16,241 nt of DNA from Bacteroidota bacterium (GTDB taxonomy: Bacteria; Bacteroidota; Bacteroidia; Chitinophagales; Chitinophagaceae). The notes under the pieces were generated by a model, which saw only the letters and a program-made list of their open reading frames with translations, made no database searches and had not been told where the DNA came from. The stretch covers positions 1 through 16,241 of the forward strand of contig CANHOY010000015.1 of NCBI GenBank assembly GCA_947462495.1, read 5' to 3'. This document shows, in pieces, positions 7,269 through 15,392 of the stretch (its first letter is position 1; every line of letters starts with the position of its first letter). The translations under genes and the position numbers were made by a program.

Positions 7269-8318
7269 ATGAAAAAGAACTCTTCTTTATACTGGATTTG
7301 TCAAATTTCAGGCTGGTTTAGCTATGGCCTAACCATTTTGTTTTTTGCCTCTATTTTAGATAAAGAATTGAATCCTGTTTTTTATCCAAGATTATTATTG
7401 AATCTATCCTTGGGCATTTTAATAACCCATGTTTTGAGAGAAAGTATGCATCGACTTTCGTTGCGTCCTCCCATGCCTTCTAATCAATGGTGGAAATTGG
7501 TTTTATTATTATTAGTTTTCTCAATCTTGAATAGTTTCTCTTCAAGTTATTTAGCGGATATTTTAAAGTTGTATGAACCTGGTAGAAATATCCCTGCATT
7601 TAGAAGATTTTTATTCAGTCTCATTTTTGATACACCTATATTTTTAGTGTGGATGTCTGTTTATGTTTTATGGCATTATATTGAGTTTGCTAATTCTGAA
7701 GAAGTGAATAAGGTAAGATTGGAAACCATCATTAAAGAATTGGAGTTAAAAACAATTAAATCGCAAATAAATCCCCATTTTATATTTAATGCATTAAATA
7801 GTATTCGTGCATTGGTAGATGAGGACCCAAAACGAGCAAGGCAAGCAATTACAGAGTTAAGCAATATTTTAAGAAGCAGTATTCAAGTTGATAAAGTAGA
7901 AATTACAACGCTAGAAAAAGAACTAGATATTGTAAAAGACTACTTAGCCCTTGAGTATATTCGTTTTGCAGATAGGTTAATTGTGGAATATGAAATTGAA
8001 CCTAAAACTACAGCCAATTTAATGCCACCCATGATGCTCCAAATTTTGGTAGAAAATGCTATTAAGCATGGACTAAGCAAGCAGCCAGGAGATTGTCTTA
8101 TAAAAATTATTTCCAAATTCGAGCAGGATAAACTCGTTTTAATGGTACAAAATACAGGGTTATTAAAGCCTAGCGAACGCGATGGTTTTGGATTACAAAG
8201 TACCAGAGAACGTTTAAATTTATTATACCATGGGCAAGCATTATTTGAAATTTTTCAATGTTTACCCAATCAGGTTACAGCAAAATTAGCCATCCCTATT
8301 TCTATTCCAAAAAAATAA
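7269..8318 (+). CDS. LytS/YehU-type sensor histidine kinase
   Basis: A membrane histidine kinase of 349 residues. The N-terminal part holds about four membrane segments (near residues 8-29, 39-57, 74-93 and 116-139) with the WICQISGWFSYG opening common in Bacteroidota kinases of this class. After a short coiled stretch (about 140-160) comes the His_kinase domain with INPHFIFNALNSIRALV, where His170 is the expected phosphorylation site. The ATP-binding domain has Asn263 in ILVENAIKHGL and a GFGLQSTRERL glycine-rich motif. No extracellular sensor domain is present, so any signal is likely sensed in or at the membrane. The stop is followed after three bases by the ATG of the response regulator gene, which makes the two a cognate operon. 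The signal and target genes are unknown. Confidence 0.92.
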   Translation: MKKNSSLYWICQISGWFSYGLTILFFASILDKELNPVFYPRLLLNLSLGILITHVLRESMHRLSLRPPMPSNQWWKLVLLLLVFSILNSFSSSYLADILKLYEPGRNIPAFRRFLFSLIFDTPIFLVWMSVYVLWHYIEFANSEEVNKVRLETIIKELELKTIKSQINPHFIFNALNSIRALVDEDPKRARQAITELSNILRSSIQVDKVEITTLEKELDIVKDYLALEYIRFADRLIVEYEIEPKTTANLMPPMMLQILVENAIKHGLSKQPGDCLIKIISKFEQDKLVLMVQNTGLLKPSERDGFGLQSTRERLNLLYHGQALFEIFQCLPNQVTAKLAIPISIPKK

Positions 8319-8321
8319 AGC

Positions 8322-9053
8322 ATGCCCATTAAAGCAATTATTATTGACGATGAAAGATTAGCTCGAAATGAGTTAAAAAAATTATTAGCTGAACATCCCG
8401 ATATACTTATTATTGACGAAGCGAGCAATGTGGATGAAGGCGTTGAGAAAATTGATTTATCCAGACCCGATCTTATTTTTTTAGACATTCAAATGCCGGG
8501 CAAGACTGGATTTGATTTACTGGCAGAATTGGAAAAGGCGCCCAAAGTTATTTTTACAACGGCCTATGATGAATTTGCATTAAAGGCATTTGAAGTAAAT
8601 GCACTAGATTATTTATTAAAACCCATTGATCCAAAAAGATTAGCAGACGCCATTCAAAAACTACAAGCCGAAATACAATTGGAGCAAGCAAGTTTGTCAG
8701 GCAATCAGCGTGGGCCTTTATCGGAAAGTGATCAGGTATTTGTGAAGGATGGCGAAAAATGTTGGTTTGTAAAACTACAAGACATTAGATTATTTGAAAG
8801 CGTAGGTAATTATGCTAAAGTATATTTCTCCACCAATAAGCCACTCATATTAAAATCATTAAATGCGTTGGAAGATAGGTTAGACGATCGAGTTTTTTTT
8901 AGAGCCAATAGAAAGCACATTATCAATTTACATTGGATAGAAAAAATCGAACCCTACTTTAATGGAGGCTTGTTGGTAGAATTAAAAGGGGGAGAAAAAA
9001 TAGAAATAAGCCGACGTCAAACTGTGAAGTTTAAAGAAATGATGAGTTTCTAA
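8322..9053 (+). CDS. LytTR-family response regulator
   Basis: A 243-residue two-domain regulator. The receiver domain (about 1-120) contains the acidic pair Asp9-Asp10 in IIIDDERLARNE, the phospho-acceptor Asp55 in LIFLDIQMPG, the TTAYDEFALKAFEVNALDYLLKPID segment and the conserved Lys100. A linker leads to a LytTR DNA-binding domain (about 138-243) with VKDGEKCWFVKLQDIRLFESVGNYAKVYF, FFRANRKHIINLHWIEKIEP and EISRRQTVKFKEMM. It lies three bases after the kinase stop and is almost surely its partner: His170 of the kinase should phosphorylate Asp55. LytTR domains usually bind paired direct repeats. No such pair was recognised upstream of the operon, so autoregulation is not shown. The gene ends seven bases from the convergent GGGP synthase homologue. 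Confidence 0.93.
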   Translation: MPIKAIIIDDERLARNELKKLLAEHPDILIIDEASNVDEGVEKIDLSRPDLIFLDIQMPGKTGFDLLAELEKAPKVIFTTAYDEFALKAFEVNALDYLLKPIDPKRLADAIQKLQAEIQLEQASLSGNQRGPLSESDQVFVKDGEKCWFVKLQDIRLFESVGNYAKVYFSTNKPLILKSLNALEDRLDDRVFFRANRKHIINLHWIEKIEPYFNGGLLVELKGGEKIEISRRQTVKFKEMMSF

Positions 9054-9060
9054 AAAAGGT

Positions 9061-9810
9061 TTATTTATTCAAACTATGAATGGCGTTGGAAATGGCTGTG
9101 ATTAATTCAGGATCTTTTTCTGCTGCATTGCCAACAACAATTATATCTGCACCAGCCATACAATTTTCTTTTGCTTTTTCAGGGGTAGTAATACCGCCGC
9201 CTACTACCAAAGGTATTTGAATGTGCTTGGCTACCTCCTTAATCATCGCGGTCGGAATGGCTTTTAATGCACCACTACCTGCATCCATATAAATCAATTT
9301 AAGGCCTAACATTTCTCCTGCCATTGCGGTACAAATCGCAATATCATTTTTATTGGAAGGGATAGGATTGGTATTGGAGATATAAGAAACGGTGGTTGGG
9401 GTTCCGCCATCAATTAACATATAGCCAACTGGAATAATTTCTAAACCGCTTTGTTTTACGAAGGGGGCGCTAATAACATGCTGACCAATTAATAATTCTG
9501 GATTGCGACCTGAAATTAAAGACAAGTATAATAAAGCGTCTGCTTTAGATGTAATTTGATCGGGAGATCCAGGAAATAAAACAACCGGTATGGTGCAATG
9601 TTTTTTTATAGTAGCTACCATCTTATCTAAAGTGTCGGTTACTACCAAGCTGCCTCCTACAAAGAAGAAGTCAACTTTAGCTTTAACAGCAATTTCAATG
9701 GTGCTGAGTAAGCCTTGGTCAGTGAGCTTATCTGGGTCTATTAAAACAGCAAAAGCCTTATTAGATTTTGCTTTGCCACTTAGGATGGTATGGTATATCG
9801 TATGCGTCAT
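9061..9810 (-). CDS. Geranylgeranylglyceryl phosphate synthase-like protein (PcrB/GGGPS family)
   Basis: A 249-residue TIM-barrel prenyltransferase homologue. Members join a polyprenyl diphosphate to sn-glycerol 1-phosphate, the step that starts ether lipids in archaea. Seen here are the N-terminal FAVLIDPDK with Asp25 and Asp27 at the Mg/diphosphate site, FFFVGGSLV, YMLIDGGTPT, LIYMDAGSGA, the phosphate-binding VVGGGITTPEKA and ADIIVVGNAAEK. The length and motifs fit the group II enzymes known from archaea and Bacteroidota rather than the shorter Bacillus PcrB. The natural product in Bacteroidota is not well established, so prenyl chain length and acceptor are inference. The start at 9810 overlaps the stop of a small frame by ATGA. 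dxs, which supplies isoprenoid precursors, lies in the same window but in another transcript. Confidence 0.9.
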   Translation of the reverse strand: MTHTIYHTILSGKAKSNKAFAVLIDPDKLTDQGLLSTIEIAVKAKVDFFFVGGSLVVTDTLDKMVATIKKHCTIPVVLFPGSPDQITSKADALLYLSLISGRNPELLIGQHVISAPFVKQSGLEIIPVGYMLIDGGTPTTVSYISNTNPIPSNKNDIAICTAMAGEMLGLKLIYMDAGSGALKAIPTAMIKEVAKHIQIPLVVGGGITTPEKAKENCMAGADIIVVGNAAEKDPELITAISNAIHSLNK

Positions 9811-10004
9811 TTCTTTGCACCCGAAAGATGCGTCTTTTTGTTGGAATCTTCAAAATTATCCAATTTAATTATACCATAGGAGTCTAAACTGGATTTATTA
9901 CTAAAAAATACAATAATCCAAGGTTTTTTTTTCGCAGAAACTAACATATGGTGGGGATAAATCACGGAAATCAAGCCGGATATAGTGTTTAATTTAATCC
10001 ACAA
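9807..10004 (-). CDS. Possible small open frame upstream of the GGGPS-like gene
   Basis: A 65-codon frame starting on TTG, or 46 codons from an internal ATG (protein start MLVSAKKKPW). I recognise no family. The only support is its TGA overlapping the ATG of the next gene as ATGA, a common sign of translational coupling. Against it are the TTG start, a -7-like box inside it facing the same way (9851-9858), and its overlap with the repeat-rich nrdJ upstream region. The translation (hydrophobic IIVFF core, Lys-rich ends) shows no signal peptide or domain. It is listed as doubtful. Confidence 0.2.
   Translation of the reverse strand: MWIKLNTISGLISVIYPHHMLVSAKKKPWIIVFFSNKSSLDSYGIIKLDNFEDSNKKTHLSGAKK
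9851..9858 (-). promoter_or_regulatory. Possible -7 box for the GGGPS-like gene
   Basis: On the minus strand this reads TAATTTTG, a match to TAnnTTTG, 40 bases ahead of the ATG at 9810. No TTG is seen at the -33 distance. In AT-rich DNA such a match arises easily by chance, so it is only a candidate. Confidence 0.25.
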
Positions 10005-10046
10005 TTCTTTTCCACAGCTGTTGATATTTCCATGGTTGAATTGTGG
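9999..10046. promoter_or_regulatory. Long inverted repeat enclosing a DnaA-box-like site
   Basis: CCACAATTC (9999-10007) and GAATTGTGG (10038-10046) are perfect reverse complements around a 30-base interior. The interior begins with TTTTCCACA (10008-10016), which fits the DnaA box pattern TTWTNCACA at every position. A second near-match lies at 9952-9960 on the other strand (TGGGGATAA, one mismatch). DnaA is known to regulate ribonucleotide reductase genes in E. coli, so replication-linked control of nrdJ is a reasonable inference. It is unproven here. Confidence 0.35.
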
Positions 10047-10073
10047 GTATAGAAAGATATTTTCGTATACCCA
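10044..10073 (+). promoter_or_regulatory. Hairpin in the nrdJ upstream region
   Basis: TGGGTATA (10044-10051) pairs with TATACCCA (10066-10073), and GAAA pairs with TTTC inside, leaving a small loop and one bulged G. The left arm shares TGG (10044-10046) with the end of the long inverted repeat at 9999-10046, so the two structures are mutually exclusive at those bases. A weak -7-like TATTTTCG (10059-10066), with TTG 20 bases upstream at 10036-10038, overlaps it and might be the promoter. Confidence 0.4.
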
Positions 10074-10092
10074 TCAAGGTTTTTACAAAATC

Positions 10093-10110
10093 TAGTGGGA
10101 TAACCCACTA
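10093..10110 (+). promoter_or_regulatory. Compact hairpin in the nrdJ leader
   Basis: TAGTGGG and CCCACTA form a perfect 7-base stem around the tetraloop ATAA, ending 22 bases before the nrdJ ATG. It has no T-run, so it is not a terminator. It could be an operator for a dimeric repressor or a leader structure affecting translation or stability. Confidence 0.45.
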
Positions 10111-10132
10111 ACATCCAAAATAGAATACGACC

Positions 10133-13100
10133 ATGGCAGTTCCTAAAACAAAAAAAGGTTTAGCATTTTCTCGCCTATTTACAAAAGAGAATGTATCTCC
10201 ATTTGATCAATTTGAATACGACTACAGAGATAGCGTTATCAAAAATCCAAATGGTGAGAAGATGTTCGAAATGACTAATGTGGAAGTTCCCAAACAATGG
10301 AGCCAAATTGCCACAGATATTCTTGCACAAAAATATTTTAGAAAAGCAGGAGTTCCTCAACCTGATGGAACACTTGGTCGTGAAACAACTGTGAAGCAAG
10401 TGGCACATCGAATGGCTAATTGTTGGAGAGTGTGGGGTGAGCGTTATGGTTATTTTGCTACAGAAAAAGATGCGCAAATATTCTATGAGGAATTAGTATA
10501 TAGTATTTTGAATCAAGCTTGTGTTCCTAACTCACCACAATGGTTTAATACTGGTTTGCATGAGAGTTATGGTATTACAGGTGGTGCACAAGGCCACTAT
10601 TATGTAGACCCTAACGATAAGCAATTAAAAAGATCAACAAGTGCTTATGAGCGTCCTCAACCACATGCTTGTTTTATATTAAGTGTAAGTGACGACTTAG
10701 TGAACGAAGGGGGGATCATGGACTTATGGACAAGAGAAGCAAGAATTTTTAAATATGGTTCTGGAGTAGGAACTAACTTCTCACAAATAAGAGGAGCCAA
10801 CGAAAAATTAAGTGGTGGTGGTTCATCAAGTGGTTTAATGAGTTTCTTAAAAATTGGAGACCGTGCTGCTGGTGCTATTAAAAGTGGTGGTACAACTCGT
10901 CGTGCTGCTAAAATGGTTTGTTTAGATTTAGATCATCCAGAAGTAATGGAGTTCATTAACTGGAAAGTAAAGGAAGAAGATAAAGTAGCTGCATTAATAG
11001 CAGCTGGTTATGATAATAGTTATGAAGGAGAGGCTTACGCAACAGTGTCTGGGCAAAACTCAAACAACTCGGTACGTATTCCGAATAGCTTCTTTAAAGC
11101 ATTGTCTGAAAATGGCAATTGGGAATTAAAGGCAAGAACTGATGGCCGTGTGATGCAATCAATACCTGCTCGTGAAGTATGGGATCAAATTGCAAATGCA
11201 GCTTGGCGTTGTGCCGATCCTGGAACACAATATGACACTACTATTAATGAGTGGCATACTTGTCCAAAAGGTGGACGCATTAATGCTTCTAACCCTTGTT
11301 CAGAATATATGTTCTTGGACAACACGGCTTGTAACCTAGCTTCTATCAACTTGCGTAAATTCTTCAATGAGTCTGACAATAGTTTTGATGTAACGGGTTT
11401 TGAATATACTACAAGATTATGGGCCACTGTATTAGAAGTATCTATTTTAATGGCGCAGTTTCCTTCTAAAGAAGTAGCACAATTATCTTACGACTACAGA
11501 ACTACAGGTTTAGGTTTTGCTAACCTTGGTTCAATGTTAATGGTAAGTGGTATCGCTTACGATAGTGAACTAGCTCGTGGAATAGCAGGTTCAATTACTG
11601 CTATCATGACGGGTGTGGCTTATAAAACATCCGCTGAATTAGCTTCTTTCTTAGGTGCGTTTGACAGATACGAAGAAAATAAAGAAGACATGTTACGTGT
11701 GATGCGTAATCATCGTGCGGCTGCTTATGATGCAGAGGGTGCTTATGTTGGATTAGAAATTAAACCACAAGGAATTAAAGCTCAATATACTCCTGATTAT
11801 TTATTGAAAGCCGCAACGAAGGCTTGGGATGATGCAGTTCAATTAGGAGAGAAATATGGTTATAGAAATGCGCAAACAACTGTAATTGCTCCAACAGGAA
11901 CCATTGGTTTAGTAATGGATTGTGATACTACAGGTGTTGAACCAGACTTTGCATTAGTGAAGTTTAAAAAATTATCAGGTGGTGGATATTTTAAAATTAT
12001 CAACCAATCGGTGCCACAAGCATTAAAGAACTTGGGTTATTCTCAAGCAGAAAATGATGCTATTGTAAACTTTGCTATAGGACATGCAAGTTTCGCAGGT
12101 GCGCCCTATATTAATAATGAATCTTTATTAGCTAAAGGATTTACAGTAGAAGAGATTGCAAAATTAAATGGTGCTGCTAAATCTGCATTTGAAATTGGAT
12201 TTATTTTTAACCGTTTCACTTTAGGTGATGCTTGTTTAACTAGATTAGGTTTCAAAGAAGAAGTATTTGCAGACTGGAGCTTTAATTTATTAGAAGCCTT
12301 AGGATTTACCGAAGATCAAATAGATGCAGCTAACGATTATGTTTGCGGTACCATGACTGTAGAAGGTGCGCCAGCATTGAAAGATGAGCATTTGTCGATA
12401 TTTGATTGTGCAAATAAAAATGGTAAAAAAGGAGAAAGATACATTCACGCTCATGGACATATTAGAATGATGGCTGCTTGTCAACCTTTCTTATCTGGTG
12501 CGATTTCTAAAACTATTAACCTTCCCAACGAAGCCACTGTTGAAGAAATTGCCGATTCTTATTTAATGAGTTGGACCTTAGGTTTAAAAGCGAATGCTAT
12601 TTATCGTGATGGTTCTAAATTGAGCCAACCTTTAAGTACAAAATCTGATAAGAAGAAAAAAACAGACGCGAGTATAGAAGAAGTAAGTGCTGATAGCGAA
12701 TCACAATTGGTTGACTTAAGTAAATTAAATGTGGATGAGTTATTAGAAGAGGTTCAAAAAAGAATGTCTGCTTCTACCGACACTACCTTCAAACGTCAAC
12801 TATCTCGTATCGTAGAGCGTAAATCTTTACCAGCTAAGCGTCGTGGCTTTACACAAAAAGCAAGAATTGGCGGTCAAGTATTATTCTTAAGAACCGGTGA
12901 ATACAACGATAATACTTTAGGAGAAATATTTATAGATTTAGCAAAAGAAGGTTCAACCCTTCGTAGTTTAATGAACTGCTTTGCAATTTCTATTTCTGTA
13001 GGTTTGCAATATGGTGTTCCATTAGAAGAGTTTGTAGAGAAATTTGTATTTACTAAGTTTGAACCATCAGGTATGGTGGATCATCCAAATATTAAAACCA

Positions 13101-13459
13101 CTACATCTATCGTCGACTTTATATTCCGATCATTGGCTTATGAATATTTAGGCAGAACCGATTTAGTACATGTATTAGATAAGCCTACCGTAGAGAACTT
13201 AGGAGAGGAAGGAGATATTACTTTAGTAGGAAAGCCAGAGTTAAGCAGTATTCGTGTTACAGCGCCTGCAGCAGCACCGGTAGCTAAAGCCAATGTAGCC
13301 GTTGCAGTGGAAGCAACCGGCGCTATGGATCAAGTACAAGCAGCTGCCAAAAGCATGCAAAGTGATGCTCCAGCTTGTAGCACTTGCGGACATATTACCA
13401 TCAGAAGCGGTACCTGTTATAAGTGCTTGAACTGCGGTACTTCAATGGGTTGTTCGTAG
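10133..13459 (+). CDS. nrdJ: Vitamin B12-dependent (class II) ribonucleotide reductase
   Basis: NrdJ reduces ribonucleotides to deoxyribonucleotides using adenosylcobalamin to make the active-site thiyl radical, with or without oxygen. The 1108-residue protein shows NPCSE (Asn387, Cys389, Glu391), matching the radical Cys and its partners, and Cys180 (PHACFILS) and Cys400 (NTACNLAS), matching the disulfide-forming pair. It also has VIAPTGTIGLVMDCDTTGVEPDFALVKFKKLSGGGYF, the core signature. A charged linker near residues 835-880 is followed by a TSCPD-type domain (about 905-1020), an Ala/Val-rich spacer and a Cys-rich tail with Cys at 1082, 1085, 1095, 1098, 1101 and 1107. The tail probably binds zinc and relays electrons to the active site. 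No nrdAB or nrdDG lies in the window. ATG at 10133 begins MAVPKTKKGLAFSRLFTKENVSPFDQ, normal for the family. A strong terminator follows. Confidence 0.95.
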   Translation: MAVPKTKKGLAFSRLFTKENVSPFDQFEYDYRDSVIKNPNGEKMFEMTNVEVPKQWSQIATDILAQKYFRKAGVPQPDGTLGRETTVKQVAHRMANCWRVWGERYGYFATEKDAQIFYEELVYSILNQACVPNSPQWFNTGLHESYGITGGAQGHYYVDPNDKQLKRSTSAYERPQPHACFILSVSDDLVNEGGIMDLWTREARIFKYGSGVGTNFSQIRGANEKLSGGGSSSGLMSFLKIGDRAAGAIKSGGTTRRAAKMVCLDLDHPEVMEFINWKVKEEDKVAALIAAGYDNSYEGEAYATVSGQNSNNSVRIPNSFFKALSENGNWELKARTDGRVMQSIPAREVWDQIANAAWRCADPGTQYDTTINEWHTCPKGGRINASNPCSEYMFLDNTACNLASINLRKFFNESDNSFDVTGFEYTTRLWATVLEVSILMAQFPSKEVAQLSYDYRTTGLGFANLGSMLMVSGIAYDSELARGIAGSITAIMTGVAYKTSAELASFLGAFDRYEENKEDMLRVMRNHRAAAYDAEGAYVGLEIKPQGIKAQYTPDYLLKAATKAWDDAVQLGEKYGYRNAQTTVIAPTGTIGLVMDCDTTGVEPDFALVKFKKLSGGGYFKIINQSVPQALKNLGYSQAENDAIVNFAIGHASFAGAPYINNESLLAKGFTVEEIAKLNGAAKSAFEIGFIFNRFTLGDACLTRLGFKEEVFADWSFNLLEALGFTEDQIDAANDYVCGTMTVEGAPALKDEHLSIFDCANKNGKKGERYIHAHGHIRMMAACQPFLSGAISKTINLPNEATVEEIADSYLMSWTLGLKANAIYRDGSKLSQPLSTKSDKKKKTDASIEEVSADSESQLVDLSKLNVDELLEEVQKRMSASTDTTFKRQLSRIVERKSLPAKRRGFTQKARIGGQVLFLRTGEYNDNTLGEIFIDLAKEGSTLRSLMNCFAISISVGLQYGVPLEEFVEKFVFTKFEPSGMVDHPNIKTTTSIVDFIFRSLAYEYLGRTDLVHVLDKPTVENLGEEGDITLVGKPELSSIRVTAPAAAPVAKANVAVAVEATGAMDQVQAAAKSMQSDAPACSTCGHITIRSGTCYKCLNCGTSMGCS

Positions 13460-13462
13460 TTG

Positions 13463-13514
13463 ATTTTTTGCGAATTTTTATAAAAATATAAAATTCGCAA
13501 AAATCCTCTAATGA
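13463..13514 (+). repeat. Hairpin element with CCTCTAATGA box (copy A), after nrdJ
   Basis: Starting four bases after the nrdJ stop, TTTTTGCGAATTTT pairs with AAAATTCGCAAAAA. The top of the hairpin is one bulged T, then ATA, a short A loop and TAT. The box CCTCTAATGA (13505-13514) follows directly. The same apical arrangement and box occur in the two copies at the right end of the window, whose stem sequences are quite different. It is distinct from the terminator a few bases further on. Confidence 0.6.
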
Positions 13515-13519
13515 TTTTC

Positions 13520-13555
13520 AAAAGGGCCCCATAAACGGGCCCTTTTGTTTTTTTT
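13520..13555 (+). terminator. Strong Rho-independent terminator of nrdJ
   Basis: AAAAGGGCCC (13520-13529) and GGGCCCTTTT (13537-13546) form a perfect 10-base stem with six G-C pairs around a seven-base loop, followed by G and eight T (13548-13555). This is the clearest terminator in the window. It separates nrdJ from the dehydrogenase genes. Confidence 0.93.
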
Positions 13556-13645
13556 GGTTACTATTATTTTCATCCATTTTTTTGCTTTTCATCCCATTTT
13601 TTCTTTAAATTCATTCTTTCATTCAATAGTAAAAAAGATTGCTTT

Positions 13646-15388
13646 ATGTCTAATTTTCAAGTAAAGGTATCCCCTAAGAAATACGATGCCGTAATAGTAG
13701 GTTCTGGGGCAGGCGGTGGAATGGCAGCCTATGTTTTATCCAAAGCAGGTTTAAAAGTTTGTTTGCTAGAAGCCGGTCCTGAATTTGATCCCGCAAAAAA
13801 TTCAGCGCAATTAAAAAACCCTTGGGAATCACCACGTCGTGGAGCAAGTACTAAAATGAGACCCTTTGGTGATTTTGATGCTTCTTTTTGGGGATGGGAA
13901 ATTGATGGAGAACCTTATACGCAAACTCCAGGAAGTGAAAAGTTTGATTGGTGGAGAGCAAGAATGGTTGGCGGACGTACGAACCATTGGGGTCGTATTT
14001 CATTGCGTTTTGGTCCTCGTGATTTTAAAAGAAAAAGTATTGATGGCTTAGGCGATGATTGGCCAATTGGATATGAAGATATAAAACCTTATTACGATAA
14101 AATTGATCGATTGATTGGTGTATATGGTACCAATGAAGGATTGGAGAATGATCCTGATGGAATTTTCTTACCACCACCTAAGCCGCGTTTACATGAATTG
14201 ATGTTTAAGAAAGCAGCTACTGGAATTAATATTCCTGTCATCCCTTCTCGTTTATCTATTTTAACTAAAAAAATTAATGACGAACGTGGTGCTTGTTTTT
14301 ATTGCGGGCAATGTAATCGTTCTTGTAAAGTATATGGCGATTTTTCTTCTTCCTCTGTATTGGTAAAGCCGGCAGTACTTACTGGTAATGTTGATTTAAT
14401 TACTGGTGCCATGGCGCGTGAAGTAATAACAGATAGAGAAGGAAAAGCAGTAGGCATTTCTTATGTCAATAAAGCAGACAAGCAAGAATATCAAATCAAT
14501 GCCAAAGTGGTTATTCTTGGTGCAAGTACTTGTGAGACTGCCCGATTATTACTTAATTCAAAATCACCAAAGCATCCTGATGGTTTAGCCAATAGTTCTG
14601 GTGTAGTGGGTCATTATTTACATGATTCTACTGGAGCAGGAATGGGTGGGGTGATTCCATCTTTATTTGGACGTAAAAGATACAATGAGGATGGCGTTGG
14701 TGGTTTACACGTATATACCCCATGGTGGTTGGATAATAAAAAATTAGACTTCCCACGTGGATACCACATTGAATATGGTGGAGGTATGAGCCAACCAGGA
14801 TACGGCATTGGAATGGGAATGCAGGGCTTAAATGGTAAGTTTCAAGTGAATGCCAGAACCAAGGAAGCAGGCGGTTATGGGGAGTCTTTGAAAGAAGATG
14901 TTCGTTTCTTTTATGGAGCTAGTGTAGGTATGGCTGGTCGCGGAGAAGCCGTACCTCGTTTTGATAATAAGTGTACCATTGATCCAGAAGTGGTTGATAA
15001 ATATGGTATTCCTGTTTTGAAATTTGATTGTAAAAATTCAGACTATGAAATTAAGCAAGCAAAGCACATGAAGGAAACCTTTAAAGAAATCATGCATGAA
15101 ATGGGCGCAGTCATTACCTGGGGTGATCAAGATAATGAGTCTAATAGATATGGCTTATCTAATCCTGGAAACATTATTCATGAAGCAGGAACAGTTCGTA
15201 TGGGTGCAGATAAAAAAACTTCTGCTCTAAACAAATGGGGTCAAGCGCATGATTGTAGTAATTTATTCTGTGTAGATGGTTCGGTATTTACATCACAAGC
15301 AGATAAAAATATTACTTGGACTATTTTAGCCTTGTCTATGCGTGCTTCAGAGTATATATTGGATCAGTTACAAAAACAAAATTTATAA
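13646..15388 (+). CDS. GMC-family FAD-dependent dehydrogenase, catalytic subunit
   Basis: A 580-residue flavoenzyme of the glucose-methanol-choline family that oxidises a sugar, polyol or alcohol. The FAD-binding fold starts at residue 13 with YDAVIVGSGAGGGMAAYVL (Gly19, Gly21, Gly24) and ends its second strand at Glu42 in LLEAG. GGRTNHWGRISLR is the second GMC signature. The C-terminal domain has His512 in HEAGTVRMG and Asn555 in ADKNITWTILALSMRASEYI, the likely catalytic His/Asn pair. A Cys cluster at 217, 220, 223 and 227 (CFYCGQCNRSC) resembles the Fe-S-binding region of bacterial FAD-glucose dehydrogenases and suggests electron transfer to a cytochrome or quinone rather than oxygen. No signal peptide is present. 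The Tat-signal small subunit encoded next may carry it out of the cytoplasm. The substrate is unknown. Confidence 0.9.
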   Translation: MSNFQVKVSPKKYDAVIVGSGAGGGMAAYVLSKAGLKVCLLEAGPEFDPAKNSAQLKNPWESPRRGASTKMRPFGDFDASFWGWEIDGEPYTQTPGSEKFDWWRARMVGGRTNHWGRISLRFGPRDFKRKSIDGLGDDWPIGYEDIKPYYDKIDRLIGVYGTNEGLENDPDGIFLPPPKPRLHELMFKKAATGINIPVIPSRLSILTKKINDERGACFYCGQCNRSCKVYGDFSSSSVLVKPAVLTGNVDLITGAMAREVITDREGKAVGISYVNKADKQEYQINAKVVILGASTCETARLLLNSKSPKHPDGLANSSGVVGHYLHDSTGAGMGGVIPSLFGRKRYNEDGVGGLHVYTPWWLDNKKLDFPRGYHIEYGGGMSQPGYGIGMGMQGLNGKFQVNARTKEAGGYGESLKEDVRFFYGASVGMAGRGEAVPRFDNKCTIDPEVVDKYGIPVLKFDCKNSDYEIKQAKHMKETFKEIMHEMGAVITWGDQDNESNRYGLSNPGNIIHEAGTVRMGADKKTSALNKWGQAHDCSNLFCVDGSVFTSQADKNITWTILALSMRASEYILDQLQKQNL

Positions 15389-15392
15389 TTTT
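15370..15392 (+). repeat. 23-base direct repeat, copy 1 (over the dehydrogenase stop)
   Basis: This 23-base string is repeated exactly at 15456-15478. It covers the last five codons and the TAA stop of the GMC gene. The two copies bracket a 63-base stretch holding a hairpin. The AT-rich composition makes short matches likely, but an exact 23-base repeat within 86 bases points to a local duplication. Confidence 0.6.

Larger units (their letters stand above)
9811..10132. other. 322-base region ahead of nrdJ with nested inverted repeats
   Basis: Apart from the doubtful small frame, this region holds no gene. Its left half is AT-rich. From about 9950 rightwards it contains a DnaA-box-like site, a long 9-base inverted repeat (9999-10007 with 10038-10046), and two hairpins just ahead of nrdJ. 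A partial NrdR-box-like string, ACACTATATC on the minus strand within 9975-9988, matches the first ten of fourteen consensus positions, but the other half diverges and no correctly spaced second box was found. No cobalamin riboswitch core was recognised. Confidence 0.4.

Noticed and set aside
9975..9988. NrdR box upstream of nrdJ
   Set aside because: Only one half matches well, and no second box was found at a suitable helical spacing.
7194..10072. CGTATACCC shared between the dxs upstream region and the nrdJ hairpin
   Set aside because: A single 9-base match in 16 kb is expected by chance, and the surrounding structures differ.
10175..10477. 100-codon open frame on the minus strand within nrdJ
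   Set aside because: Antisense to the conserved nrdJ coding region with no recognisable domain or initiation signal.
13463..13514. The hairpin elements as integron attC sites
   Set aside because: The R' core GTTRRRY and its complement are absent, there is no integrase gene, and the neighbours are ordinary housekeeping genes rather than cassettes.
13567..13602. Imperfect tandem TTTTCATCC-type repeat upstream of the GMC gene
   Set aside because: Two short T-rich units in a pyrimidine-rich stretch; composition alone could explain them.
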